A program made the translations under genes and the position numbers. Below are positions 11,690 through 23,400 of a stretch of 64,000 nucleotides of DNA, one piece after another. This stretch comes from Sipunculus nudus (lineage: Eukaryota; Annelida; Sipuncula; Golfingiida; Sipunculidae), in contig CM049310.1 in assembly GCA_026874595.1 (NCBI GenBank), positions 40,181,558 to 40,245,557 on the forward strand. Reading direction: 5' to 3'. Position 1 is the stretch's first letter, and every line of letters begins with the position of its first letter. The notes below the pieces were generated by a model that had not been told where the DNA came from, made no database searches, and saw nothing but the letters and a program-made list of their open reading frames with translations.

Positions 11690-13740
11690 CTGAAATACTG
11701 GCATAGGTGCACACAACATAAAAATGATGGTGGGTGACACCACCAGTCTTGTGTACTATAAAGCCATCAAAAATGTATTGACCTGCAAAATTTCAGACAG
11801 AAACTTCAGACCACTCTTCAGCTATGTGCACAGATGCATGAAACAATTGTGGGTGGCACCACAAGTCTTCTATACTACAAAACTCTCCAAGATGAATTGA
11901 TATGTATAATTTCAAGCTGATAAGTCAAATCATTCCTGAGAAATAGGCGGGAGCATACACTGTAAAACTACTGTAGGTAGTGCCACCTGTCTTGCATATG
12001 ATGAAGTTATTTTATATGTTTAAATATGCACAATTTCAGGCTCATATATCAAAACCCTCCTGAGAAATAAGCAGGGACATACACTGTGCAGAAGTCATTG
12101 TAGGTGGCAACACCAGTCTTGTGTACGAGAAAGTCATCAAAGATGCATAGACAGGTCAAAATATCAGGCCAATACATCAAACTTCTCTTGAGTCAGGTGC
12201 ACTGGGCTGACCAGGCTAAGGTGAGAAAGGCAGTTGCCCCAAATGAACCAGAACAAATTGCTAGCTGAAGCTACTGCACTGAGTACTGAGTGAACTCTTG
12301 ACCTGCACCTGGCTGCACTGAGTGAACTCCTAACCTAAACCTGGCTGCACTGAGAGAACCCTTGACCTGTTGCATAATTTGATAGTTTGCAGTCTGCTAA
12401 AGCTTTAAATAGATCCAGACTGATTTTTTGTAAATCTGTTTACACATACTTAAAGACTTAGGCTACAATGCTTTTTTCAAGCTGACATATCCATGAGATT
12501 TTTTTACCAAAATCTTTAGAATAATGAAAGAAGTAGGCCTTTCATTGTCAATGGTCCAGTAATTCTGCCAACAATCATTTTAGTAATTAAAAAAAAAGGC
12601 CTCCTATGAATAATTTTTGTGCAAAAATAATACAGAATACGAAACAGTTTTGCAGAAGAAGACAATTGCAGTCCTCAGTTTAAAATAGGCTTACTAATGG
12701 CCACAAGACCATCTACAGCTTTTTATGACCCTTCCCAAAATCAATGAACCCAATCTGTTCTTACAGAATTGAAAGAACCCTACCCTAGGATAATTCTTGT
12801 GAAAATTTAAATGATTCAGCTTGACAGTTTCATTATAAAACATTTTCAAGCTGACAGAGGCTAAAATAATGAGGTTTTTGTCTGTTCCATCTAGGTGGTG
12901 CCACAAAAACTGCAATTTCAAAACTGAGTCATGTGACCTACATTTGCACAAAACTACTTGATGCTAGCTCCTTTCATTTCTAAGATTGTTATGTCAGTAT
13001 GCTTACTTGGCCAAATGACTAAGTTCAAATTCCTGTAACTTGGCCAAACTTCATCAAACCCAAACAATTTTAACAAACTTGAGAAATCTTGTCTCTGGGA
13101 TCATTTCTGTGAAATACAGAACAATTTGGCAGAACAATTTCAGATAAGAGGATTTTCAAAGGTTTTTTCTAGCAAAATTGATATGTGACAGATTTTTGCA
13201 TAAAATTTGGGGATGCTAGCTCCTGCTATCCCTGAGAAATGATGGGTTAATCATAATGTACTGATGACCAATGACCCTTGTACAGAAAAGGTTAATGCAG
13301 GTGGTGCCACCAATACCTCATTTTCATATTTGAGTCATGCGACCAGCATTGGCATAAAATCTGGTGATGATAGCTCCAGTGGTTTCTGATATTGTAATTT
13401 TGTATCCTTTTTTGGCCAAATGACTAAGTTCAGATTCCTGTAACTCAGCTAAAATTCACCAAACTGGAACTATTCTTGAAAACTTGAGAGAGACTGTTTC
13501 TGAGATTATTCCTGTGAATTATTGAACAATTTCACTGAACAATTTCAGAGAAGAAGACTTTTACAGGTTTTTTAAATTTTTCCCTATTAAATCAATGTAA
13601 ATGCAGAAAGCAAAGAAATAAGCAAAATCCAATGGAGTTTTTTTAGACTGATATCTGCATAAAATTTGGTAATGCAAGCTCCTGTCTTTTGAGATAGTAT
13701 GGGTTAACATACAGACAACACCACACTATTGCATGAGCTC
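11690..13740. repeat. Ancient interspersed repeats with 'GGTGGCACCACCAGTCTTG' modules
   Basis: The words 'GTGGGTGGCACCACNAGTCTTGTRTA' (11725-12125) and 'GCTCCTGNTNTNTGAGANA' / 'CAATTTCAGAGAAGAAGACTTT' (12890-13720) recur at intervals of about 150-300 bp. Several palindromic TGGTGCCACC cores are visible. This is a decayed multi-module family also seen at 18060, 57940 and elsewhere. No coding signal. Confidence 0.6.
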
Positions 13741-14205
13741 ACAGGTTTGCTAATAAAGTATATATTATAAATATATGTACAATATATTTAGACATTCTAT
13801 CTTTAGCACATTACCAATATAAAGTGTTTGTCTAAATTGAGCACAGTTACCTAATCATATTCAAAAGTTTATGAAAGCTGTCATAATTCAGATTTTGGGT
13901 CTTATATGGTCTGTCTCCTGGTCACAGTAATAAATCACCAACATTCTAAGTTTACTATATCAACTCCCAGTGAGGTCACCTTTTTCTGTTCAGTCTGTGC
14001 CATCTTGTCAGGGTCGATACTTTCAGCTTCCGTAGCATGTACCTCATTCATATGTAGCAACGTCGCGAGCCACTTGTATTTTTCATTGCAGATTCATTGT
14101 ATCTCTGGTCTGTTATACAATGTGTCAAGCAGCAACAAGTCAAAAGCAATTTATTCATTCATTAATTACACTTGTACACATTCTTGGTGTCCCCTTCTAC
14201 TTCTG

Positions 14206-14240
14206 TGTGTGTGTGTGTGTATGAGGGGGGGGGGGGGGGT
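14206..14240. repeat. TG microsatellite plus poly-G tract
   Basis: (TG)n at about 14206-14220 is followed by ATGAG and a run of about 15 G. The 13745-16440 region around it holds no gene or clean repeat that I can define. Confidence 0.9.
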
Positions 14241-16450
14241 TAAGAGTAAAAATGTCAGTGGTAATAACAATACTGCACCATGGATTTACTGCAATACACT
14301 ATCAAAGATTCACTTGATTATATTTCCTCAGCAAACATCTGTAACTGTCTTATGAGGGGTCAAAAGGAAAGGAAAGCAGTGCATTAGGTTGAAACTCTTC
14401 TTTTTTTGTGATGAGTGGACTGCATATACATCCTATGGGCACTCAGGCATTTATGCTAGAAATTTTTAAATACATGGAAATAAACAGAATTGGAATTGGA
14501 AACAAAAATTTGACTATTAGGAACTGAGGCAAAAATGCTTTGGTCTTATTACAAAATGCTTATTTTGATTAGCTTTAGTGCCAAACAAATCAAATTGCCT
14601 TTTTCATGCACGGTCTAGATAGTTCTTAATATGCACTGGGAAAATTTCAGTGTAGTACAGAGTGTGTACAATTGTATTCATAATGGTTTATAATCGCTGA
14701 CTGTAGCCAATCAAAAACCAAAGTACTGTCGCAATCTTTTATTACATATATCTCAAGTGTATGTTTATTCTCATTAAAGCAAGAATAATGTTTGTTTACC
14801 AATGACAACATCACAACAAAAATAAAATTTGACTCATAAACCTATTCTAGTCCCCTTTACCAAATGCTGCAATGTAAGCTGTAAAAGTGTTACAAGACAG
14901 AGAAAGGTGTGTATCCATGCAAACCAACTATCTCTTCATAGACTCATGGCAATAGATACCTGCTGAACTATCCTTGTTAAATGAACGATTACTTCACGTT
15001 TCCATCAAAAGAAAGTCATTTACTGTCTTATACAGGGTCTCAGTAACATTATATGATGTCACTCAACAAACAAAATACAAAACAGAACAGTTTAAGGACT
15101 TAAAACAGTAAAACTAACTGCACATTCATATCAATATCTGTCAGCTGATTAGCTGGTTTTGCTTTGTGATAGCAGAACCCTCACCTACAATGCTCATCAG
15201 TAAACTGTGGTGGATAACAAACATTCTGCACATAAAATGCCTTAAATATGAACATTACATATAGACTACTTGTTAGCCATCTACTAACAGAATGGCAGCT
15301 AGAGCATGAACATTGCTGGACATGAATACAGTTGGATAAATGGATACATCATATCAAAATCTTACAAGTATCATGAAGAACCCGTGGTCTGAAATATATT
15401 AAAAAGGCATACATTATAATCCTTGTATGTAGAGTATGGGAATTAAATCAAAAGCCTAGGCAGATGAGATACCCCTCTGTCCGGATGTGTTGGACACCAT
15501 CACGCCATAAGATAAATTAATGTGCACTGATGTTATAACCAAATCATCTGTTTGGACATATTAAATAAACACTTCAATAAAATAAGTGTGTTCACTAATA
15601 ACTGTCTTACATAAAAAAAAAGATAAGGCAAGAAAATTTATGAACATATTTCCAACACACAGAGATAATCAGTGAAACAGCAGGCTAAAGTATTTTGTAC
15701 TGTGTATACCTCTCTACCAATACTGACCTGTCTGAACCTGCCTAATCTGAAAAAGATATTGATCTCAGTAATATCCAGCACTATTTTGTATGCTCTATTT
15801 TAAAATCTCTATCTCTGCAGGTGGGACAATAGCTCTTTCTGGCTAATTTGATTTAAAAACTTTGACAAACCATCCCATTCACTGAAAATCTGTCTGAAAA
15901 AATTTGTGGACGTTTTTCCTCAAGTCCCCTGCAAAAACAGCTGTCAATGTCTTCATCAACTTGTGTGGCACAGAAATGTCATGTCACCACCTATACTGAT
16001 ATCAATGTCAGTGATCATAATCTGGATAAAAGCAAAGACATTCTACTGGCAGTACTAAAATGATCATACAGTCTGTTTAATGTGGGTAACACTCTCAAAT
16101 GACAGGATGTCACATTTTTGTATCAGTTTGCGTCACATACTGCTGTCACACTGCAGCAACACATACAACGTGCAAAATGTTTGCCTGGTTCAATGTCTTC
16201 TGCTTGTCATCAGAAACCATTTGTTTTACTAACTTCCTTCACGTAAATGTCAACATCCGTCTTGTGAGTCTGGTTGTTTCTCTCCATGTCGGTCACTTAT
16301 AATCGTCTCCACTCACTGTCCGTCTAAAACAAAGAGGGTACAATGCATCCTGAAGATCACATTATCACATATACATAATCATTTGTTTCATGAAATATCT
16401 GTAGGATCTACTTAAAGTGATGTGGAGTGCTCAGTCTTGTTTGAACAGTA

Positions 16451-17846
16451 CCGTAAAATCTCCACTTAAAACCGCGGTTTAATCAAGAAATTCAAAATCT
16501 TGAAATCAGGTTGATTTCCTGAAAGCACTGTGCGGTTTATACTAGAAGGGTTTCCTGAATATCTTCCTGACAGACATCGTTTTGGGCCGGCGCGTGGGCG
16601 ATAACATTGCAACTTTCGAAGGCTGTTCTTAGCATGCATGGGCGCCGTGTGTAAATGTATTATTTACGATTATTTATTATTTATAAATTAAATATTGCTG
16701 ATTAGTTTTCGTGTGATATATAACTTGTTATAAAATCTTGGTAATTGTCACCAAATAATACGTTTACATCAACCCTGCTGTTACACACAGCGGCCCACTT
16801 CGTTGGGAATGGTCAAGCAAAATTGAAATAAAAGCCTACTTTAACCCATTTGCGGCATTATTTAGCAATGATTATTTGTTTAAAACGTAAAATTAATAAA
16901 AAGCTGACATCGTAAAGAGTCACACAATGGCAGACGATCGTTTTAAAATCAAGTTTGAGTGCCGCCATGTGCTGAAACGCCCTGGTATTCTGCTAAGAAT
17001 ATTTTGAACGGTTGTACGCGGTGGGTGGTAAATAGAACAGCCACCTATTTCGTCCCAGCGTGCCTTGCGCGAACACTGCCTTGACAAAATGGCTCTCCAC
17101 ACGGAAACTTTCTTCAGGTAAAAAACTTGCTCACCCGGACTGGCCACTTTAATTTTACCTTAAAATCACTCGTTTTCAAGCGTCATGTTTCCTATACGTG
17201 CGTATCTCGACAAGGTAACTTCAGTTACTTTGATATTTAGTTGACCAGCGATGTTTTCAAACGCACCAGCATATTGTGACATGGAGCGATGTCAACGTAC
17301 GATGTGACGATGATAATACCGAAGTAACCAGTATGAAAATGAGTTGAATCTTCCGAGTAATTCCAGAAAATGGAATTTTCATGAAAAATTAAGATTTCAA
17401 AATAATACTTTTAGAATTAAAATATACAGTGACTTGAAATGGATCAGCAGAATATTTTTTTCGATAATATAATGACAAATCAGTAGCAAACAAGAATACG
17501 GCACGGAATATAAAATCTGTATAACCAGGCAGAGGTTCACCGGCCCTTACGTCTTCCCAAACTTCATGCTTGAGTGACCCTGCAAAAAAGTGTTTTCATT
17601 TGTTTAAATAAAATGCCCCAGGAATTTTTAAAGTGGACAGGAATGGCCGAGTCGCAACCTACGCGTGTTCATTTCTAGATGATAGCTTGATTGTGTCTTT
17701 TGTCAAATCATTCCGTAGCGAAAGTTGGTGCGGTTTTAAAGGGGGGTTCTTAGTATTTGAGCCCCTCGCGGTGTCTCGCCTGGAATTCTGGCGAAGTCTG
17801 GGTGCGGTTTTAATCGGAAGTGCGGTTTTAAGTGGAGATTTTACGG
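16451..17846. mobile_element. TA-flanked inverted-repeat element (Tc1/mariner-type insertion), 1396 bp
   Basis: The first 25 bases from 16451 (CCGTAAAATCTCC...) are the exact reverse complement of the last 25 (17822-17846). The dinucleotide TA flanks both ends (16449-16450 and 17847-17848), as expected of TA-targeting DNA transposons. The interior (about 16690-17520) matches the interior of the element at 29640-31863 over about 0.8 kb. A short start-like segment (ATGGCTCTCCACACGG at 17088) is followed by a donor-like AGGTAAAA and may be a relic of a transposon exon. No transposase is intact. Confidence 0.8.
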
Positions 17847-18059
17847 TAATTATATTATTTAATTTTAAAGTGGATTTCTAAAATAAAATATTTAATTTCA
17901 GGCCGGTTATATATGCATTAACACTGGCTGACTATTAAGCATCTTATAACCTATAAACCTATAAATAAGGCCTTTAATCCGAGTCCACGCCTACATTAAC
18001 TAGAATATCAGCAGAAGCTGACAAAAGCCCTCAGCCAAAAGAACAGTGTTTAGAGGTGG

Positions 18060-19031
18060 TAACAGTAAAAAGTACTAAATATCTGTTCTCACATGGATGT
18101 ATATCTGAACATGTCTGAGTTATAAATTTAAAATGGAGAGGTATGTACCATGATTCATAACAATCCACCAAATGCTTCCTGAAAAATAAGCTTCTAAGTT
18201 TTATTCTATTATAAGCTCTGTGACCTTGAAAAGTAGGTCAAGGTCACCCATCTTCGAACTTGACCGAGATTTTGTCAATATACATCTTCACCAAAGAAAT
18301 AAAATTCCTATTGTGAATACTTTTAGAAAAATTCATTAAAAATCAGAAATTGCAGGTGGTGCCCCCAAACTTGTGCAGCAGTTACAGACTATCAGTCCCT
18401 ACAATCATAGTAAGTATTGTGAGAATCCAGCCAATGGTTCCAGAGAAATAAGCTTCGAAATTTTTTTCTATAATTAGCTCCAAAACGTAGAAAAATAGGT
18501 CAAGGTCACCCAGCTTCGAACTTGACCGAGATTTTGTCAATATCCATCTTCAACGAAAAAAAAATTCATTTCACCAAAGAAATAAAATTCCTATTGTGAA
18601 TTCTTTTAGAGATATCCCGCTTACAAGCCCAAAGTTGAAAAATCCGATAAAAATTCATTAAAAATCAGAAATTGTAGGTGGTGCCACCAAACTTATGTAG
18701 CAGGTACAGACTATAAGTCCGAATAATCATAGTAAGTTTTGTGAAAATCCACCAAATGGTTCCTGAGTAATAAGCATCTAAGTGTTTTTCTATAATCAGC
18801 TCTAAAATGTAGAAAAATAGGTCAAGGTCACCCATCTTTGAACTTGACCGAGATTTTGTCGATATACATCTTTACCGAGGAAATGAAATTCTGACAGCGA
18901 ATCCTTTTCAAGATATCCCGCTCACAAGGTAAAAGTTAACGGACGCCGGACGGACGGACGGCAAGACAGACGGATGGACGGACGGACAGCTTGGGTGACG
19001 ACAATAGCCCATCAGCCTAAGGGCTGAGGGC
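18060..19031 (+). repeat. Interspersed repeat ending in GGAC-rich tract and hairpin
   Basis: Three tandem modules of about 260-320 bp each carry 'AGGTCAAGGTCACCC' and 'GAACTTGACCGAGATTTTGTC' (near 18234, 18497 and 18817). The last leads to 'AAAAGTTAACGGACGCCGGACGG', a GGAC/GACA tract (about 18950-18990) and a terminal hairpin (TAGCCC...CAGCC-TAA-GGGCTG...GGGCTAA, about 19005-19035). The 3' architecture parallels the elements at 47146, 51674 and 20700. Confidence 0.65.
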
Positions 19032-19045
19032 TAAAAAGGTGAACA

Positions 19046-19195
19046 ACCATGGGTCAATGTATCCTGCTAGCAGCAAACAAAATTAATCTAGCACCATGGG
19101 TCAAAATGTATCCTGCTAGCAGCAAACAAAATTAATCCAGCACCATGGGTCAAAATGTATCCTGCTAGCAGCAAACAAAATTAATCTAGCAGACA
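19046..19195. repeat. Three-copy tandem repeat, 47-49 bp unit
   Basis: ACCATGGGTCAA...TGTATCCTGCTAGCAGC and AAACAAAATTAATCTAGC are repeated three times starting at 19046, 19093 and 19142 with almost no divergence. 19200-20020 is AT-rich without a recognisable gene. Confidence 0.9.
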
Positions 19196-20020
19196 TGACA
19201 CTGTGTTTCAGAAATTTGTGTTCATAATTTGATCTAAAACAAGTTTCTATGCAAATTCAAATCTCAATCCATTCCAGGATCTGATATCTTCAGTGTGGAT
19301 GTTTCTCAACAGTTTTAAAACTCCTTTAACTGTTTTTTAAACTGCATTTAAAAATTCTGTATATTAAATTTGACAACTTAACCATTATTAACTTTCTGCA
19401 TAAAAATAAGTGGGCTCAAAACACCCCCCCCCCTATTCAATGATGTAAAATCTACAGAACATTTATTTTGAGCTAATGGCAGGCAATCTATCCTACAATA
19501 TCTTGAAGCAATAGGTGTTCTTGGTAAGAAGGCCACTTCAAAACAAAAAAAAATTAAAGTATTATAATTTTAGTATTTTATATACAGTTTGTTTTATTCA
19601 TTACCACTTGAACATATTATGTTTCCTGTGGACAAAGCCCACTCTCAAATCTGGAATCATCATGCTGTTAATTATAACTACAGTAATAATGACTGATTCT
19701 AACAGTGATACCAAAGATGGGGTAGTTGCAGGTTGATTATCCTTTTCAGTGTAGTACACCAACTGATGTACTTAATGGTTTTCAAATATGAGTCATACCG
19801 TTCCTATAGTTGCTTTTACAAACTTTACACATATCTTGCTGAATAAATTTAACGACTTTTCAAAAACAGACCTTACTTTGCACATTAGAAATAAATTATG
19901 CACCATTTTATGGAAAGGACCAAGTTTACCATGAAGTTCTGATACAAACTGAAATGAGTAAATCACTGAAAGAATCCAAACTAATACACATTTCAAGAAT
20001 TTTTCATAATTTCTTGGTCA

Positions 20021-20026
20021 TTTATT
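20021..20026 (-). terminator. RBM45: Candidate RBM45 poly(A) signal
   Basis: TTTATT on the plus strand reads AATAAA on the minus strand, about 220 bases past the RBM45 stop codon. In AT-rich DNA such hexamers are frequent, so this is a plausible but unproven 3' end. Confidence 0.35.
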
Positions 20027-20243
20027 TTTAACTTTCATGACAAATTATTTTCAAATTTTCATATAAATGAATTTTAAATATATTTATGGTTATATGAACA
20101 ATGAATTAAATATTAAAATTGTGGCAGTACATTGCTAGCTTTCCCTTTGAATTAGCTTTGTAAAACTATATAATTTTGTTAACTATCCAGAATTAGCTGA
20201 CTTCATGTACTGACCTTTCTGAAGAACCCACTGTTGGGACAGA

Positions 20244-20431
20244 TTAGTGAATACGGGCTTTTTTCTCTTCTTCGACCTCATCATCATTTCCCCATCGACG
20301 TTTTTTCCCTTGATTAGGGTCAGCCACCATCACTTTGAGCCTCATGTCACACACGAACTGACCATGCAGAGTCTTAATGGCATGCTCTGCTGCTTCCTTG
20401 GAGGCAAACCTTGCATATCCATAGTTTTTCC
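20244..20431 (-). CDS. RBM45: RBM45 exon 10 (end of RRM4, basic C-terminus, stop)
   Basis: The acceptor GTGATTGCAG precedes GGAAAAAC. It encodes KNYGYARFASKEAAEHAIKT and LHGQFVCDMRLKVMVADPNQ, then a GKKRRW...EEEKKARIH tail and TAA at 20246-20244. 'LHGKILNGVRLKVMLADSP' is the known vertebrate counterpart. The charged tail resembles a bipartite nuclear signal. Confidence 0.96.
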
Positions 20432-23400
20432 CTGCAATCACATATGAGCATCATTCAGTAATGATGAGAATTCTTCCCTTGTATAAATGACAAAATTAAA
20501 ATGGAAATGACATGATATGTTGACAATATGTCCTTCCACAGGTAACTAATTAAGATAATGTAGGTGGCATCATTGTTCATGCATATTAGCTTAAGTTCAT
20601 CAAGACTCATAAGCACACAATATCTGATGACAATCGAACCAGCCTCTCCAGAGGAATCTGGCAATTTGTTTGTATTTTGCATTATTTCTGGGGTGCTCAA
20701 ACATACCCAAAAACTCTGAGAATAATGGCCACAGTAACCCCATTTCAGGTGTCTGGGGAGAACTTTTGAGGAACTCTCAGGATGTCATGTTAGAAGATTC
20801 TGGGTCCAGTGGTTATGATTTGTGCCCTGTCAATGGATGACTGCATCTTTAAAGGTCTCAAAAATAGAGAAAAAATTGCTTAAAATTAAAAAAAATCCAG
20901 GTGGCGCCAGGGGTTTGCTGGAACTGATGAACATTTGATGATGAATATGCATACAAAGAATCATGGTGATCAATCCATTAGTTGTTCAGATACTGCAGCT
21001 TTTGTATTTAATTTTTTAATTATTCTAGAGGTCCTTCTAAGCCCAATAGCTCAGAGAATATGGGTAACAGAGACCTAATCAAAGGTTTCCAGTGAGATTT
21101 TTCATGGACCTCCCAGGATGTAAAGTAAGAAGATTCCTGGTCGAACGGCTACAATGTGTGCCCAGTAAACAGGCGACCAAATCTTTTAAGGTCTCAAAAA
21201 TAGAGAAAAAAACGTAAAAATACAGGTGGTGCCTTCAGTCTGCAGAAACTGATGAAACATCCCATGGTCAAAATCAAGATTCATGGTGATCAATGCATTA
21301 GCTGCTCAGATACTTGAGCTTTTGTATCAAATTTCACATTATTCTGGGGGGTATTTCAGAGCCCCATAGCTCAAAGAATATGGGTAACAGAGACCTAATT
21401 TCAGGTTTCCAAGGAGACTTTTTTTAGGCCTCCTCGCATGTCAAGACAGAAGATTTTAGGGCCAGTCATAATGATTTGTGCCTTGTTTACAGATGACAGC
21501 ATCTTTTAAGGTCTCAAAAACAGAGAATAAAAATTGAAAAAACACAGGTTGTGCCACCAGTCTGCAGAAACTGATGAAACACCCCATTATCAATAACCAT
21601 GCAAAGATTCATGGTGATCAATGCATAAGCTGTTCAGATACTTGAGCTTTTGTATCAAATTTCACATTATCTAGGGGGTACTTCGGAGCCTCACAGCTCG
21701 AAGAATTTGGGTAACAGAAACCTAATTTCAGGTTTCCAAGGAGACTTTTAACGGGCCTCCCTGTATGTCAAATTAGAAGATTCCAGGTCCAGTGGTTATG
21801 ATTTGTGCCTGGTTAAGGACAGGACAGACAGACAGACGACGGACAAAGGGTGATTGCTATAGCTCAGATGACTTACACTCGGCTGAGCTTACAATACAAT
21901 TAAGTACACAATAAGAGTGAAAGGAGCTAGGCTAATCCCTTTAGAAATTAAAACACATAAGTAGAAAGGATACTTCACAAGTTGTTGTTTATGTGATTAT
22001 ATCTTATGACATTTAATATTCAACTAAAACAAATGATGTGGCATAAGTTCGATACATTTTTTACAAAATCTGACTTGAAAGATGACATAAGGACATATCA
22101 CTGCTATGTAGTTTATTTTCCTTCAGTATTTCTTGTTTTGACAGCCTCTTACTTGCAAGGAAGAACACCTCAATGAGGTCTCCAAATCGGCTGAATACAT
22201 CCCGAATATATCGCTCTGGTGGGGCATCTGGCTGTGCTACAATAAACAGTCGTTCTTGAGTGGGAGATGACTCTGGCGCCAGGGACTGTCTAGGTGGGAG
22301 GGGTACACTGCAGAATGGCAGGTTTTCTAGGCCCAATTCACTTGGAGTTGGATCTTCCGCCTGAAAACAAGACATTCATTTATTAAACTAATTACTGACC
22401 TCCTTATTATGCAATTCTATCAGTCCTATGAGATATCTTACCATATATTTTGTTGAAGTTTAAAAAGACCTTTAAAACAAGAAGATGTCAGCTTTATTAA
22501 TTACACTGGGTTATAATTCAACCCGATTAACATTGAAGTAATATGTGTTTAAGTCATTCCACACACTAGTGTTTTTAAGTTGATAATCTGATATATCACA
22601 TCAAAGTGAGTGTCACACCTATAAGATCAGAGTTGGTATTCCACGTGTGTATGCCGTATGTATGCAAAGCATATGCATGATACAGCTAGACAAGAATGGT
22701 AAATGGTGAATAATAAGCTCATCATGTATCTGGTGACCTCTGACCTCATTAAATATGCATGAATTTTGCTAGGAATGTTTCAGGTGAGAAACTCTATTGA
22801 AAAATATCTATCACAAGTTTCATCAAAATCCATAAGATTTTTGGTAAGTAACCATGGTGCCACCAAAGTCTGGTGAACTCTGACCTCATTAAATATGCAT
22901 GGATTTTGCTTGGAATTGAACTTTTATACTGGTTAATATTTCTGTAGTTTCATCAGAATCCATCATATTTCTTGTACATTATCATGGCGTCACCATAGGT
23001 AGGCCTGTACAAAGAAGTCTTGTGACCTTAGACCTCATTTAACATGCTGAATTTTTGCAGAGAATTTTAATGAGATGAGAACCTCTGTTAGCAAATATGT
23101 ATAATAGGTTTCACAGTTGATTGGTATTTCTGTTGAGTTTTATCAAAATATATCATATTCCTTGCAATTTATTGTGGGGACACCACAAAGTAGCCCAGTG
23201 ACCTCTGACCTTATTGAATATGCGTGGATTTCTTACTTTGGCCAGATAATCTACTGGTTATTGGTTATGGTGAGTTTCATGAAAATTCATCAAAGCCCCA
23301 GTGAGTTATCGTTGCAACACTTAAAAGTTAACGGACAGAAGCACAGACCATGGGTAGTCCCATCATAGACAGGCCTATAAAAATGGAAACCTGGGATTCC

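Noticed and set aside
13906-14355. 149-codon plus-strand frame
   Set aside because: It crosses a TG and poly-G microsatellite, has no splice or start context and resembles no family I know.
16299-16327. Minus-strand acceptor TTTGTTTTAG followed by RTVSGDDYK and a stop
   Set aside because: It looks like a tiny terminal exon, but no partner exon with a matching phase was found. A nine-codon frame is too short to support a call.
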